Below, in pieces: positions 1 through 4,320 of a stretch of 5,816 bases of DNA (positions within the stretch are counted from its first letter, which is position 1; each line of letters opens with the position of its first letter). Under the pieces are notes generated by a model. That model did no database searches. It was not told the origin of the DNA and saw only the letters and a list, made by a program, of their open reading frames with translations. The stretch is from Bacteroidota bacterium. Its GTDB lineage: Bacteria; Bacteroidota; Bacteroidia; Bacteroidales; VadinHA17. The DNA is taken from the NCBI GenBank assembly GCA_030631445.1, contig DAOVLD010000127.1, positions 1 to 5,816 on the forward strand, written 5' to 3'. Position numbers and translations under genes: made by a program.

Positions 1-216
1 ATAGATTTAGAATTTTCAAGGTACAAAAAAATTGTCCATTAAAGCAAAAAAAAGAATTTGCGTGTAAATTCATTTTATCAAACAAATTAATTACGTTATT
101 AATAACGTTATTAATAACGGGATTAATAACGTTATTTTTTTATGTGTTTTTTAATGACTTCTTAACTACTACCTCATCACTTAACAGCAACACCGCATCA
201 CAACTCTTCAGTATTT
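1..216. other. AT-rich intergenic stretch without a gene
   Basis: I see no coding region on either strand here. The stretch is strongly AT-rich. The only ordered structure is the 12-bp tandem repeat at 93-136, listed separately. The rest (1-92 and 137-216) shows no hairpin, promoter pair or reading frame that I can support. It may be the flank of a gene to the left of the window. Confidence 0.6.
93..136. repeat. 12-bp tandem repeat ACGTTATTAATA, about 3.7 copies
   Basis: The unit ACGTTATTAATA runs at 93-104, 105-116, 117-128 (with GGG in place of GTT) and 129-136 (partial). Units 1 and 2 together create the palindrome ACGTTATTAATAACGT at 93-108, so each junction is a dyad-symmetric site. Regular 12-bp spacing of palindromic sites could mean an array of binding sites for a dimeric regulator, or simply repeat slippage. 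No gene start lies close enough to decide. Confidence 0.8.
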
Positions 217-298
217 TTGTTTTAGCTGCTTACAAATGCAAGAACGGGATGGCCAAGATTACGGCCGTTCCTTCGTCACGGTCGTGATCTCGGTTGGG
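217..298. repeat. Structured direct repeat, copy 1
   Basis: This is the first of two ~82-bp copies; the second is at 361-443, offset 144 bp. The copies differ at only a few positions. Each starts TTGTTTTAGCTGCTTA and ends GATCTCGGTT(T)GGG. Inside is a long hairpin: CCAAGATTACGGCCGT at about 252-267 pairs with ACGGTCGTGATCTCGG at about 277-292, with one A-C mismatch and two G-T wobbles, around a loop TCCTTCGTC. A small second hairpin (TGCTT...TGCA) precedes it. The short reading frame inside (MAKITAVPSSRS) is only 12 codons and I do not regard it as a gene. It could be a mobile palindromic unit or a structured RNA segment. Confidence 0.75.
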
Positions 299-318
299 CA
301 TGATTCAAACTATGAAAC

Positions 319-367
319 AGACCGGTTTCAGCAGCTTCGCAGCTGAAACACTGGTCTTTTTTGTTTT
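319..367 (+). terminator. Terminator-like hairpin with U tract (first of three)
   Basis: AGACC (319-323) pairs with GGTCT (353-357), and GTTTCAGC (325-332) pairs perfectly with GCTGAAAC (342-349), closed by a TTCG-containing loop. On the plus strand the stem runs directly into TTTTTTGTTTT, the form of an intrinsic terminator. The minus strand has no U-rich tail, so it should act rightward. No plus-strand gene upstream is visible in the window. Confidence 0.6.
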
Positions 368-443
368 AGCTGCTTATGAAAGCAAGAACCGGATGGCCAA
401 GATTACGGCCGCTCCTTCGTCACGGCCGTGATCTCGGTTTGGG
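361..443. repeat. Structured direct repeat, copy 2
   Basis: This is the second copy of the element at 217-298. Pairing is better here: TGCTT ATGA AAGCA forms a clean 5-bp hairpin. AACCG plus AGATTACGGCCG can pair with CGGCCGTGATCT plus CGGTT, bulging out GATGGCCA. It begins inside the U tract of the 319-367 hairpin and is followed by another terminator-like hairpin at 458-500. Repeat and hairpin may therefore travel as one unit. Relative to copy 1, changes in the arms (GTTCC to GCTCC, GGTCG to GGCCG) keep or improve pairing. Confidence 0.75.
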
Positions 444-457
444 AAGTGAATAAAAAC

Positions 458-500
458 AAAAAGACCTGGCGGCTGCGCCGCTCAGGTTCTTTTTCTTTTC
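458..500. terminator. Bidirectional terminator-like hairpin (second of three)
   Basis: CCTG (465-468) and CGGC (470-473) pair with GCCG (477-480) and CAGG (483-486) around a TGC loop. The stem is extended by AAAGA against TTCTTT. The plus-strand side continues TTCTTTTTCTTTTC. The minus-strand side continues GGTCTTTTTGTTTTTA. Both directions therefore have the stem-plus-U-tract form. On the minus strand it is the second such hairpin after the tRNA gene. Confidence 0.6.
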
Positions 501-539
501 TTACGCTTTTGAAAGCAAGCTTTCAACGCTTCAGAAAAG
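495..539. repeat. Long imperfect palindrome between two terminators
   Basis: CTTTTCT (495-501) pairs with AGAAAAG (533-539). The centre TTGAAAGC-AA-GCTTTCAA is a perfect 8-bp inverted repeat. ACGC on the left and GCGT (read on the other strand) on the right continue the stem with small bulges. The TGAAAGCAAG core is also present in the repeat copy at 361-443. It joins the hairpins at 458-500 and 540-571 without a gap, so this strip is almost wholly palindromic. Confidence 0.65.
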
Positions 540-571
540 AAAAGACCCAATCCTTCGGAGCAGGTCTTTTT
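540..571 (-). terminator. Intrinsic terminator of the tRNA-Pro gene
   Basis: AAAAGACC (540-547) and GGTCTTTT (563-570) form a perfect 8-bp stem, with a small inner TCC-TTC-GGA hairpin in the loop. On the minus strand it begins about eight bases after the tRNA discriminator base and ends in TCTTTTCTTTTC, a good U tract, so it most likely ends the tRNA transcript. The plus strand also continues in Ts, so it could work both ways. Confidence 0.75.
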
Positions 572-578
572 GTTTTTG

Positions 579-654
579 TCGGGATGGCGAGATTTGAACT
601 CGCGACCCCTCGCCCCCCAGACGAGTACTCTAAACCGTGCTGAGCTACATCCCG
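579..654 (-). tRNA. tRNA-Pro (anticodon GGG)
   Basis: Read on the minus strand this folds as a complete cloverleaf. The acceptor is CGGGATG (654-648) with CATCCCG (586-580). The D stem is GCTC/GAGT. The anticodon stem CTCGT/GCGAG encloses the loop CTGGGGG. A 5-base variable loop follows, and the T arm is GCGAG-TTCAAAT-CTCGC. The anticodon GGG (618-616) reads proline codons CCC/CCU. G37 and the C1:G72 pair fit tRNA-Pro. The discriminator base is A at 579. CCA is not encoded (the next bases are C, A, A), so it must be added after transcription. The promoter lies about 40 bases upstream and the terminator directly downstream, so the gene is monocistronic. Confidence 0.95.
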
Positions 655-691
655 AAATAAAATGTATATATGTATGTTTAAAAATTGATTA

Positions 692-723
692 CAAATATAT
701 GAGTTTTGAAATCAGCGAACAAA
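692..723 (-). promoter_or_regulatory. Bacteroidota-type promoter for tRNA-Pro
   Basis: On the minus strand TTTG (723-720) is followed after exactly 20 bases by TATATTTG (699-692). This fits the -33 TTTG / -7 TAnnTTTG consensus described for the primary sigma factor of Bacteroidota. Transcription would start near 685, giving an RNA leader of roughly 30 bases before the mature tRNA at 654, to be removed by RNase P. The full match of both boxes and the spacing also supports the phylum call. Confidence 0.7.
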
Positions 724-812
724 AATATATAACCCTGACAGAATTGCAAAATATTTAACCATACAAAAAATGGTATGCCTTTTGTAAATCAAATATTCAA
801 TTAAAGAAGTAC

Positions 813-838
813 TTAAAGTGAACTAAAGTTAAAAGTGC
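813..838 (-). repeat. Inverted copy of the 9-bp (TTTAGGCAC) repeat family
   Basis: Read on the minus strand this is GGCACTTTTAACTTTAG followed by TTCACTTTA. It is nearly the same as the plus-strand sequence at 2899-2922 (GGCACTTTTAACTTTAG then ACACTTTA). The two are therefore an inverted pair about 2 kb apart that brackets trxB and the thioesterase gene. No other function is visible. The surrounding 724-921 is AT- and purine-rich and holds no gene that I can support. Confidence 0.65.
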
Positions 839-921
839 CAAAAGTTGAGAATAGAAGAGGAAGAAGTTGAAAGTAAACTTAAATGAAGAAATGAGTAAAT
901 GTGAAGAGAAGAAGTTATAAC

Positions 922-957
922 TTTAGGCATTTTAGGCACTTTAGACACTTTAGTCAC
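922..957. repeat. Four tandem 9-bp units upstream of trxB
   Basis: The units are TTTAGGCAT (922-930), TTTAGGCAC (931-939), TTTAGACAC (940-948) and TTTAGTCAC (949-957). Direct tandem 9-mers with no spacers exclude a CRISPR. The array ends 10 bases before the candidate -7 box of trxB, so it occupies the place where the -33 region and any activator site would be. The same unit recurs at 2895-2953, which argues for a dispersed repeat family and not a private operator. Confidence 0.8.
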
Positions 958-967
958 TTCTTCATTA

Positions 968-975
968 TAACTTTG
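968..975 (+). promoter_or_regulatory. Candidate -7 box for the trxB-thioesterase unit
   Basis: TAACTTTG matches the Bacteroidota -7 consensus TAnnTTTG and lies 31 bases before the trxB ATG, giving a leader of about 25 bases. No exact TTTG is found 19-21 bases upstream. That place is taken by the 9-bp repeat, whose TTTAG cores are off by several bases. The call rests on the -7 box alone. Confidence 0.4.
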
Positions 976-1006
976 TTTAATTATTTCTTTTAAAAACAAA
1001 ACTCCC

Positions 1007-2008
1007 ATGGAACTATTTAAATCAATGGATAGCCTTAACGACAAAAAAGACCCTCAAAAAGCTTACCTGGTAGAAACTGAACAAGTTAAATGTCTGATTA
1101 TCGGGTCAGGTCCTGCCGGATATACAGCCGCCATATATGCAGCCAGGGCAAATCTTAAACCTGTTCTTTATGAAGGACTGCAGCCCGGTGGTCAACTGAC
1201 AACAACCACCGAAGTGGAAAACTATCCCGGATACCCTGAAGGAGTTACAGGACCTGTTTTAATGGAAGACCTGAAAAAACAGGCAAAGCGTTTTGGAACT
1301 GATGTCCGTTGGGGTATAGCGACTTCATCTGACCTTTCAACCCGTCCGTATAAGATAACCATTGATGATAAAAAAATTATTGAAGCAAAGACAGTCATTA
1401 TTGCTACCGGTGCTTCTGCTAAATATCTTGGTCTGGAAGCAGAAAAGAAATATGCAGGGATGGGTGTTTCGGCTTGTGCTACATGTGACGGATTTTTCTA
1501 CAAAGGGAAAGATGTTGCTGTTATCGGAGGTGGCGATACTGCAGCTGAAGAAGCAACTTACCTGTCAGGTCTCTGTAATAAGGTCTATATTATTGTACGA
1601 AAAAATTATATGAGAGCATCCAAAACTATGTTAGCTAAAGTAGAAAAGACACCAAATATTGAAATTTTGTATGAACATAATACAAAAGATCTGTTTGGAG
1701 AAGATGGAGTTGAAGGCGCAATACTGATAAAAAAAATGGGTACACCTGACGAGGAAGAAGTGAAAATTAATATTCATGGTTTCTTCCTTGCTATCGGACA
1801 CCATCCGAATTCTGACATATTTTCAAATTGGCTGGAGAGGGATGATGTTGGATATATTAAAACAATCCCCGGAACATCAAAAACGAATTTACCCGGAGTT
1901 TTCGCATGTGGTGATGTTCAGGATCCTCACTACCGCCAAGCTATTACTGCTGCAGGGTCAGGTTGTATAGCAGCACTCGATGCTGAGCGATTTCTCAGTT
2001 CACTTTAA
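1007..2008 (+). CDS. trxB: Thioredoxin reductase (NADPH)
   Basis: Cytosolic flavoenzyme that passes electrons from NADPH through FAD and a redox-active disulfide to thioredoxin. It belongs to the low-molecular-weight bacterial TrxR family. Visible motifs in the 333 residues: FAD-binding GSGPAG (33-38), active-site CATC (157-160), NADPH-binding GGGDTA (174-179), the phosphate-contacting series R198-K199-R203 (E. coli has R-R-R, so NADPH preference is likely kept), and the C-terminal GVFACGD (297-303) followed by YRQAITAAGSGC. GSGPAG comes some 20 residues later than in E. coli TrxB, so the N-terminus has a short, charged, poorly conserved extension. M7 (1025) is an alternative start. There is no Shine-Dalgarno sequence, as usual in this phylum. 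The thioesterase gene follows after 10 bp and is probably co-transcribed. Confidence 0.96.
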   Translation: MELFKSMDSLNDKKDPQKAYLVETEQVKCLIIGSGPAGYTAAIYAARANLKPVLYEGLQPGGQLTTTTEVENYPGYPEGVTGPVLMEDLKKQAKRFGTDVRWGIATSSDLSTRPYKITIDDKKIIEAKTVIIATGASAKYLGLEAEKKYAGMGVSACATCDGFFYKGKDVAVIGGGDTAAEEATYLSGLCNKVYIIVRKNYMRASKTMLAKVEKTPNIEILYEHNTKDLFGEDGVEGAILIKKMGTPDEEEVKINIHGFFLAIGHHPNSDIFSNWLERDDVGYIKTIPGTSKTNLPGVFACGDVQDPHYRQAITAAGSGCIAALDAERFLSSL

Positions 2009-2018
2009 AATACTAAAA

Positions 2019-2501
2019 ATGAAAATCAAAGCATTCCAGGATTATTATCCTGAAGAACTTAGTTATTGTTATGGCTGTGGCAGTAAAAATAAGCTTGGTC
2101 ATCAAATTAAAAGTTACTGGGACGGAGATGAAACGTATTGCCGGTTCCAACCTCGTCCGGAACATATGGCTGTTCCGGGATATGTTTACGGAGGGCTTCT
2201 TGCTTCAGTTATCGACTGTCATGCTACCGGAACAGCCGCTGCTGCAAAATACCGGGAAGAAAACAGGGCAATGGACTCGAAACCTGCTTTCAGATTTCTT
2301 ACTGCCTCACTTAAGGTTGACTACCTGCTGCCAACTCCCATCGACCAGCCTTTTGAAGTACGGGCAAAAATAAAAGAGGTTAACGGACGAAAGGTTTGGG
2401 TTGAATCGAAACTGATCTCAGGAGGAAAAGTTTGTGTAAAAGGTCTGGTTTTAGCAATACAGGTTCCTGAAAATATGAAATTTGGTCAGCCGGGGGAATG
2501 A
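2019..2501 (+). CDS. PaaI-family hotdog acyl-CoA thioesterase
   Basis: A 160-residue single hotdog-fold protein predicted to hydrolyse acyl-CoA thioesters in the cytosol. The family signature is at 52-68: VPGYVYGG followed by LLASVID, with D66 in the place of the catalytic acid of PaaI-type enzymes. The His of the usual HGG is Tyr here (Y57), which is seen in some relatives but makes substrate prediction uncertain. The N-terminal CYGCGSKNKLG (17-27) is a common lead-in of this subfamily; whether the cysteines bind metal is unknown. I chose the ATG at 2019, 10 bp after trxB. The frame is open to an ATG at 1980, but that lies inside trxB and would add a 13-residue tail unlike the family. Pairing with trxB looks like operon convenience; no shared pathway is evident. 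Confidence 0.85.
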   Translation: MKIKAFQDYYPEELSYCYGCGSKNKLGHQIKSYWDGDETYCRFQPRPEHMAVPGYVYGGLLASVIDCHATGTAAAAKYREENRAMDSKPAFRFLTASLKVDYLLPTPIDQPFEVRAKIKEVNGRKVWVESKLISGGKVCVKGLVLAIQVPENMKFGQPGE

Positions 2502-2532
2502 AATAATCAGTCGGCAGTCCACAGTCGGCAAT

Positions 2533-2556
2533 AAAGAAAGAAAGAAAGAAAGAAAG
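2533..2556. repeat. AAAG tetranucleotide microsatellite, six copies
   Basis: Six uninterrupted AAAG units follow directly after the left arm of the 24-bp inverted repeat. Such tracts change length by polymerase slippage. It lies 32 bp before the small ORF remnant at 2589 and is outside any intact coding frame, so a phase-variation role is not supported by position. Confidence 0.85.
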
Positions 2557-2588
2557 AAAATAAATAACAATCAAACAATTATAACACA

Positions 2589-2729
2589 ATGGCAACGGGA
2601 TTTAGAAACTTAACTGTATATATACCAAAAGACATTTTTGATGATTGGAGAAGGCAAGGGATGAAAAGAGATTTTGCGAGGAGCGTAGCGACGAAGCAAT
2701 CTGTCAATTACATCAGGAATACCAAATAA
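2589..2729 (+). pseudogene. Remnant of a four-helix-bundle (23S rRNA intervening-type) protein
   Basis: A 46-codon frame starts MATGFRNLTVY, which resembles the opening of the four-helix-bundle/23S rRNA intervening-sequence protein family common in Bacteroidota (about 120 residues). After residue 11 the similarity is lost. The end, FARSVATKQS, is the translation of a dispersed intergenic repeat (2670-2702) and not a protein domain. I read this as a start fragment cut by deletion or repeat insertion. A genuine short protein is possible but unlikely. A TTAAACT/AGTTTAA hairpin (2730-2749) follows the stop codon directly. The family call rests on about ten residues. Confidence 0.45.
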
Positions 2730-2790
2730 TTAAACTTGCATGAGTTTAACGAAAAACCATAAAAGATTGCTTCACTGCGTTCGCAAAATC
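2670..2790. repeat. Inner inverted repeat (GATTTTGCGA...GAAGCAATCT)
   Basis: The left copy has GATTTTGCGA (2670-2679) and GAAGCAATCT (2693-2702). The right copy has AGATTGCTTC (2764-2773) and TCGCAAAATC (2781-2790), so both ends of the unit are repeated exactly in inverted order. The middles differ in length (13 and 7 bases). The left copy is a recognisable version of the GCGAGGAGCGTAGCGACGAA intergenic repeat found in many bacterial genomes, often mistranslated as ARSVATKQS. The pair is nested inside the 24-bp inverted repeat. Confidence 0.7.
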
Positions 2791-2894
2791 AATTTACTTA
2801 CTAAACCTTATAGGAAAAAATGATAAACTATGTCTTTAGATTGCCGACTGTGGACTGCCGACTTAAAAACACAAAGTATAATGAGATTATCTAT

Positions 2895-2960
2895 TTTAGG
2901 CACTTTTAACTTTAGACACTTTAAACTTTAGGCACTTTAGGCACTTTAGGCACTTTTAAC
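2895..2960. repeat. Array of 9-bp TTTAGGCAC repeats at the 3' end of the kinase-like gene
   Basis: Units are TTTAGGCAC at 2895-2903, TTTAGACAC at 2911-2919 and three exact tandem TTTAGGCAC at 2927-2953, separated by TTTTAAC or TTTAAAC fillers. The array ends two bases before the stop codon of the minus-strand gene at 2963, so it forms its 3' untranslated region. The same family lies upstream of trxB at 922-957 and inverted at 813-838. Confidence 0.8.
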
Positions 2961-2962
2961 TT

Positions 2963-4063
2963 TTAATACTCAAGTATCTCTGTTTCGCCCTTCAAAGCCC
3001 TGAATGCATTTTCAGCTAAAGCATCAAGCACATCATCTCCGGGATAAATATGGACCGGAGCAATTTTTGAAACTCTTTTTGTTATAAAATTTGTTATAAC
3101 TTTATTATGAGCAAATTTTCCGGTAATAAGTATAGCATCAGGTTTTTCCTCAAACACCATATTCATTGCCCCCACACTTTTTGAAACCTGGTATGCCATT
3201 GCTTCAATAATAAATATTACTTTCTCATCACCTTTTTCAATCAAAGAATCAATCTCATGACTTCTTGACTTGTCAAAATAAGCAAACAGTCCGCCTTTCC
3301 CCCTGATCATTTCATGCATTTCCTCTTCAGAATATTTACCACTAAAACACATCCTTATCATATCACCCATTGGTAAAGTACCACTTCCAATTGGTGAAAA
3401 CGGACCATCGCCATCAAACCCCTGGGTAGTATCAACTACTTTACCTTTTTTGTGAGCGCTAACAGTTATTCCCCGCGCCAGGTTCACTATAATAAGATTA
3501 AGATCCTTGCAAGTGGGACCCAAACCCAGAGATTTTGCATGTTTGCGGGCAACATATTTCTGATTCAAAGCATGAAAAACTGATTTGCGTTCAAACAACG
3601 GGTGTCCGGAAACACGTGCCAGATCATCAAGCTCATCAACAGTTACCGGATCAGAGACATAAGCCCTGGAACCTTTTATTTCATTTGCAATAGCACTTGC
3701 AATTAAACCACCAAGATTGACAGTATCCACACCGCAGAGATTATTCTTCAGATCTGTGAAAAGCTTTTTATTAACTTCATAAACACCTGCCTTAACAGGT
3801 CTGACTAAACCGCCCCGGCTAACTACAACACTTATTTTTTCAATTTCTATATCATTCTCTTTAAGTTCTTTCATGATCAGTTCCTTTCTATATTCATACT
3901 GATCAGTTATTATCTGAAAGGATTTCATCTCCTCATCGGTGTGTCTTAGCCGTTTGAGAAAAATTGGTTTCTCTAGTTGGTACACTCCAAACTGAGTAAA
4001 ATATATTCGCGGGTTAATTGTTAAAACCAGCGTTGATGTAAGATTTACATTCGAATTTGACAT
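2963..4063 (-). CDS. Butyrate-kinase-family protein with degenerate catalytic motifs (possible pseudokinase)
   Basis: 366 residues, the usual Buk length, in the acetate/butyrate kinase (ASKHA) family. True Buk makes ATP and an acid from butyryl or isobutyryl phosphate. Conserved stretches: RHTDEEM (40-46), SRGGLVRP (82-89), SDPVTVDELDDLARVSG (137-153), RKSVFHALNQK (159-169), MCFSGKY (238-244), GKGGLFAY (255-262), EAMAYQ (287-292). Key motifs are changed. The N-terminal phosphate loop NPGSTSTK is NPRIYFTQ (17-24). The HMGGG loop is NLARG (194-198), losing the catalytic His. The Arg before SG is Gly (G226). The nucleotide motif TGG is TGK (314-316). The acyl-side Arg (R83) and Asp (D138) remain. 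The frame is intact, so this looks like a maintained paralogue and not decay. It lies 257 bp downstream of icmF on the same strand. Automated pipelines would probably call it buk; I leave the symbol empty because activity is doubtful. Confidence 0.88.
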   Translation of the reverse strand: MSNSNVNLTSTLVLTINPRIYFTQFGVYQLEKPIFLKRLRHTDEEMKSFQIITDQYEYRKELIMKELKENDIEIEKISVVVSRGGLVRPVKAGVYEVNKKLFTDLKNNLCGVDTVNLGGLIASAIANEIKGSRAYVSDPVTVDELDDLARVSGHPLFERKSVFHALNQKYVARKHAKSLGLGPTCKDLNLIIVNLARGITVSAHKKGKVVDTTQGFDGDGPFSPIGSGTLPMGDMIRMCFSGKYSEEEMHEMIRGKGGLFAYFDKSRSHEIDSLIEKGDEKVIFIIEAMAYQVSKSVGAMNMVFEEKPDAILITGKFAHNKVITNFITKRVSKIAPVHIYPGDDVLDALAENAFRALKGETEILEY

Positions 4064-4070
4064 AAGTAAA

Positions 4071-4165
4071 ATGTTAAATGTTATCAGTTATATGTTAAAT
4101 CAGTTTATCTCCTAAGCTATTCACTTTTCTCTTTACATCAAGCTGTTACGAGTTACGTGTTACGG
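4071..4165. repeat. Short direct repeats just upstream of the kinase-like gene
   Basis: ATGTTAAAT occurs at 4071-4079 and 4092-4100 within a roughly 20-bp imperfect duplication that also repeats ATCAGTT. Further on, GTTACGA, GTTACGT and GTTACGG stand in tandem (4145-4165). They start 8 bases before the start codon of the minus-strand gene, so they form its 5' leader. From about 4168 to 4240 the plus strand is almost pure pyrimidine (purine-rich in the transcript) and holds no gene. Confidence 0.65.
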
Positions 4166-4239
4166 GTAAACGCATGTTTCTTTGCTCTCTCCTTTTCTCC
4201 TCTTCTTTTTCTTCCCAATCTTCCATCATTCCATTATTC

Positions 4240-4276
4240 CCCTGTAGAAATAGCTCCTGCGTCGCATTTCACAGGG
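4240..4276. repeat. Hairpin flanked by a 9-bp direct repeat
   Basis: CCCTGTAGAAATAGC (4240-4254) pairs with GCATTTCACAGGG (4264-4276) over 13 bp with two single-base A bulges. CATTATTCC is repeated directly on both sides (4232-4240 and 4281-4289), which could be a target-site duplication of a tiny palindromic insert. There is no U tract on the minus strand, so it does not look like an intrinsic terminator for icmF. Confidence 0.5.
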
Positions 4277-4295
4277 CAGGCATTATTCCATCTTT

Positions 4296-4303
4296 CAAAA
4301 TTA
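4296..4303 (-). promoter_or_regulatory. Weak candidate -7 box between icmF and the kinase-like gene
   Basis: On the minus strand the sequence is TAATTTTG, fitting TAnnTTTG, 18 bases after the icmF stop codon. No TTTG stands 19-21 bases upstream. If real, the kinase-like gene would have its own transcript with a leader of about 225 bases that includes the 4240-4276 hairpin. Otherwise it depends on read-through from icmF. Confidence 0.25.
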
Positions 4304-4320
4304 GTAATATTCAATGAAAA

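Larger units (their letters stand above)
2509..2863. repeat. 355-bp element bounded by a perfect 24-bp inverted repeat
   Basis: The 24 bases at 2509-2532 are the exact reverse complement of 2840-2863. Each arm itself contains two AGTCGGCA octamers. The 307 bp between them hold an AAAG microsatellite, a decayed small ORF and a second, inner inverted repeat. No transposase is present and I find no clear target-site duplication at the edges. The arms lie between the convergent thioesterase and butyrate-kinase-like genes, so a transcript from either side would carry a long stem. It could be a MITE-like remnant, or two independent insertions of one dispersed repeat. Confidence 0.7.

Noticed and set aside
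217..443. The ~82-bp repeats as coding regions or tRNA pseudogenes
   Set aside because: The internal frame (MAKITA...) stops after 12-13 codons in both copies. The weak likeness of CGGGATGGC to the antisense tRNA 3' end is too short to support a tRNA relic.
428..758. Two overlapping plus-strand reading frames (71 and 62 codons)
   Set aside because: They run through the terminators and antisense through the tRNA-Pro gene, and one is translated hairpin sequence (WRDLNSRP is a typical antisense-tRNA artefact).
760..777. CATAC...GTATG small inverted repeat as a terminator
   Set aside because: Only five base pairs with an A-rich loop and no gene running into it, so chance is sufficient in AT-rich DNA.
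829..1044. Minus-strand 71-codon frame
   Set aside because: It overlaps the trxB start and its low-complexity Ser/Leu/Lys content is translated tandem repeat and purine-rich spacer.
1980..2018. Upstream ATG at 1980 as the thioesterase start
   Set aside because: It lies inside trxB and adds residues unlike the family. The ATG at 2019 fits the spacing and family length.
2380..2595. Minus-strand frame across the thioesterase 3' end
   Set aside because: It is antisense to a confident gene and passes through the AAAG microsatellite (FLSFFLSFF).
922..2953. 9-bp repeats as a CRISPR array
   Set aside because: Units are directly tandem without unique spacers, are too short, and no cas gene is visible.
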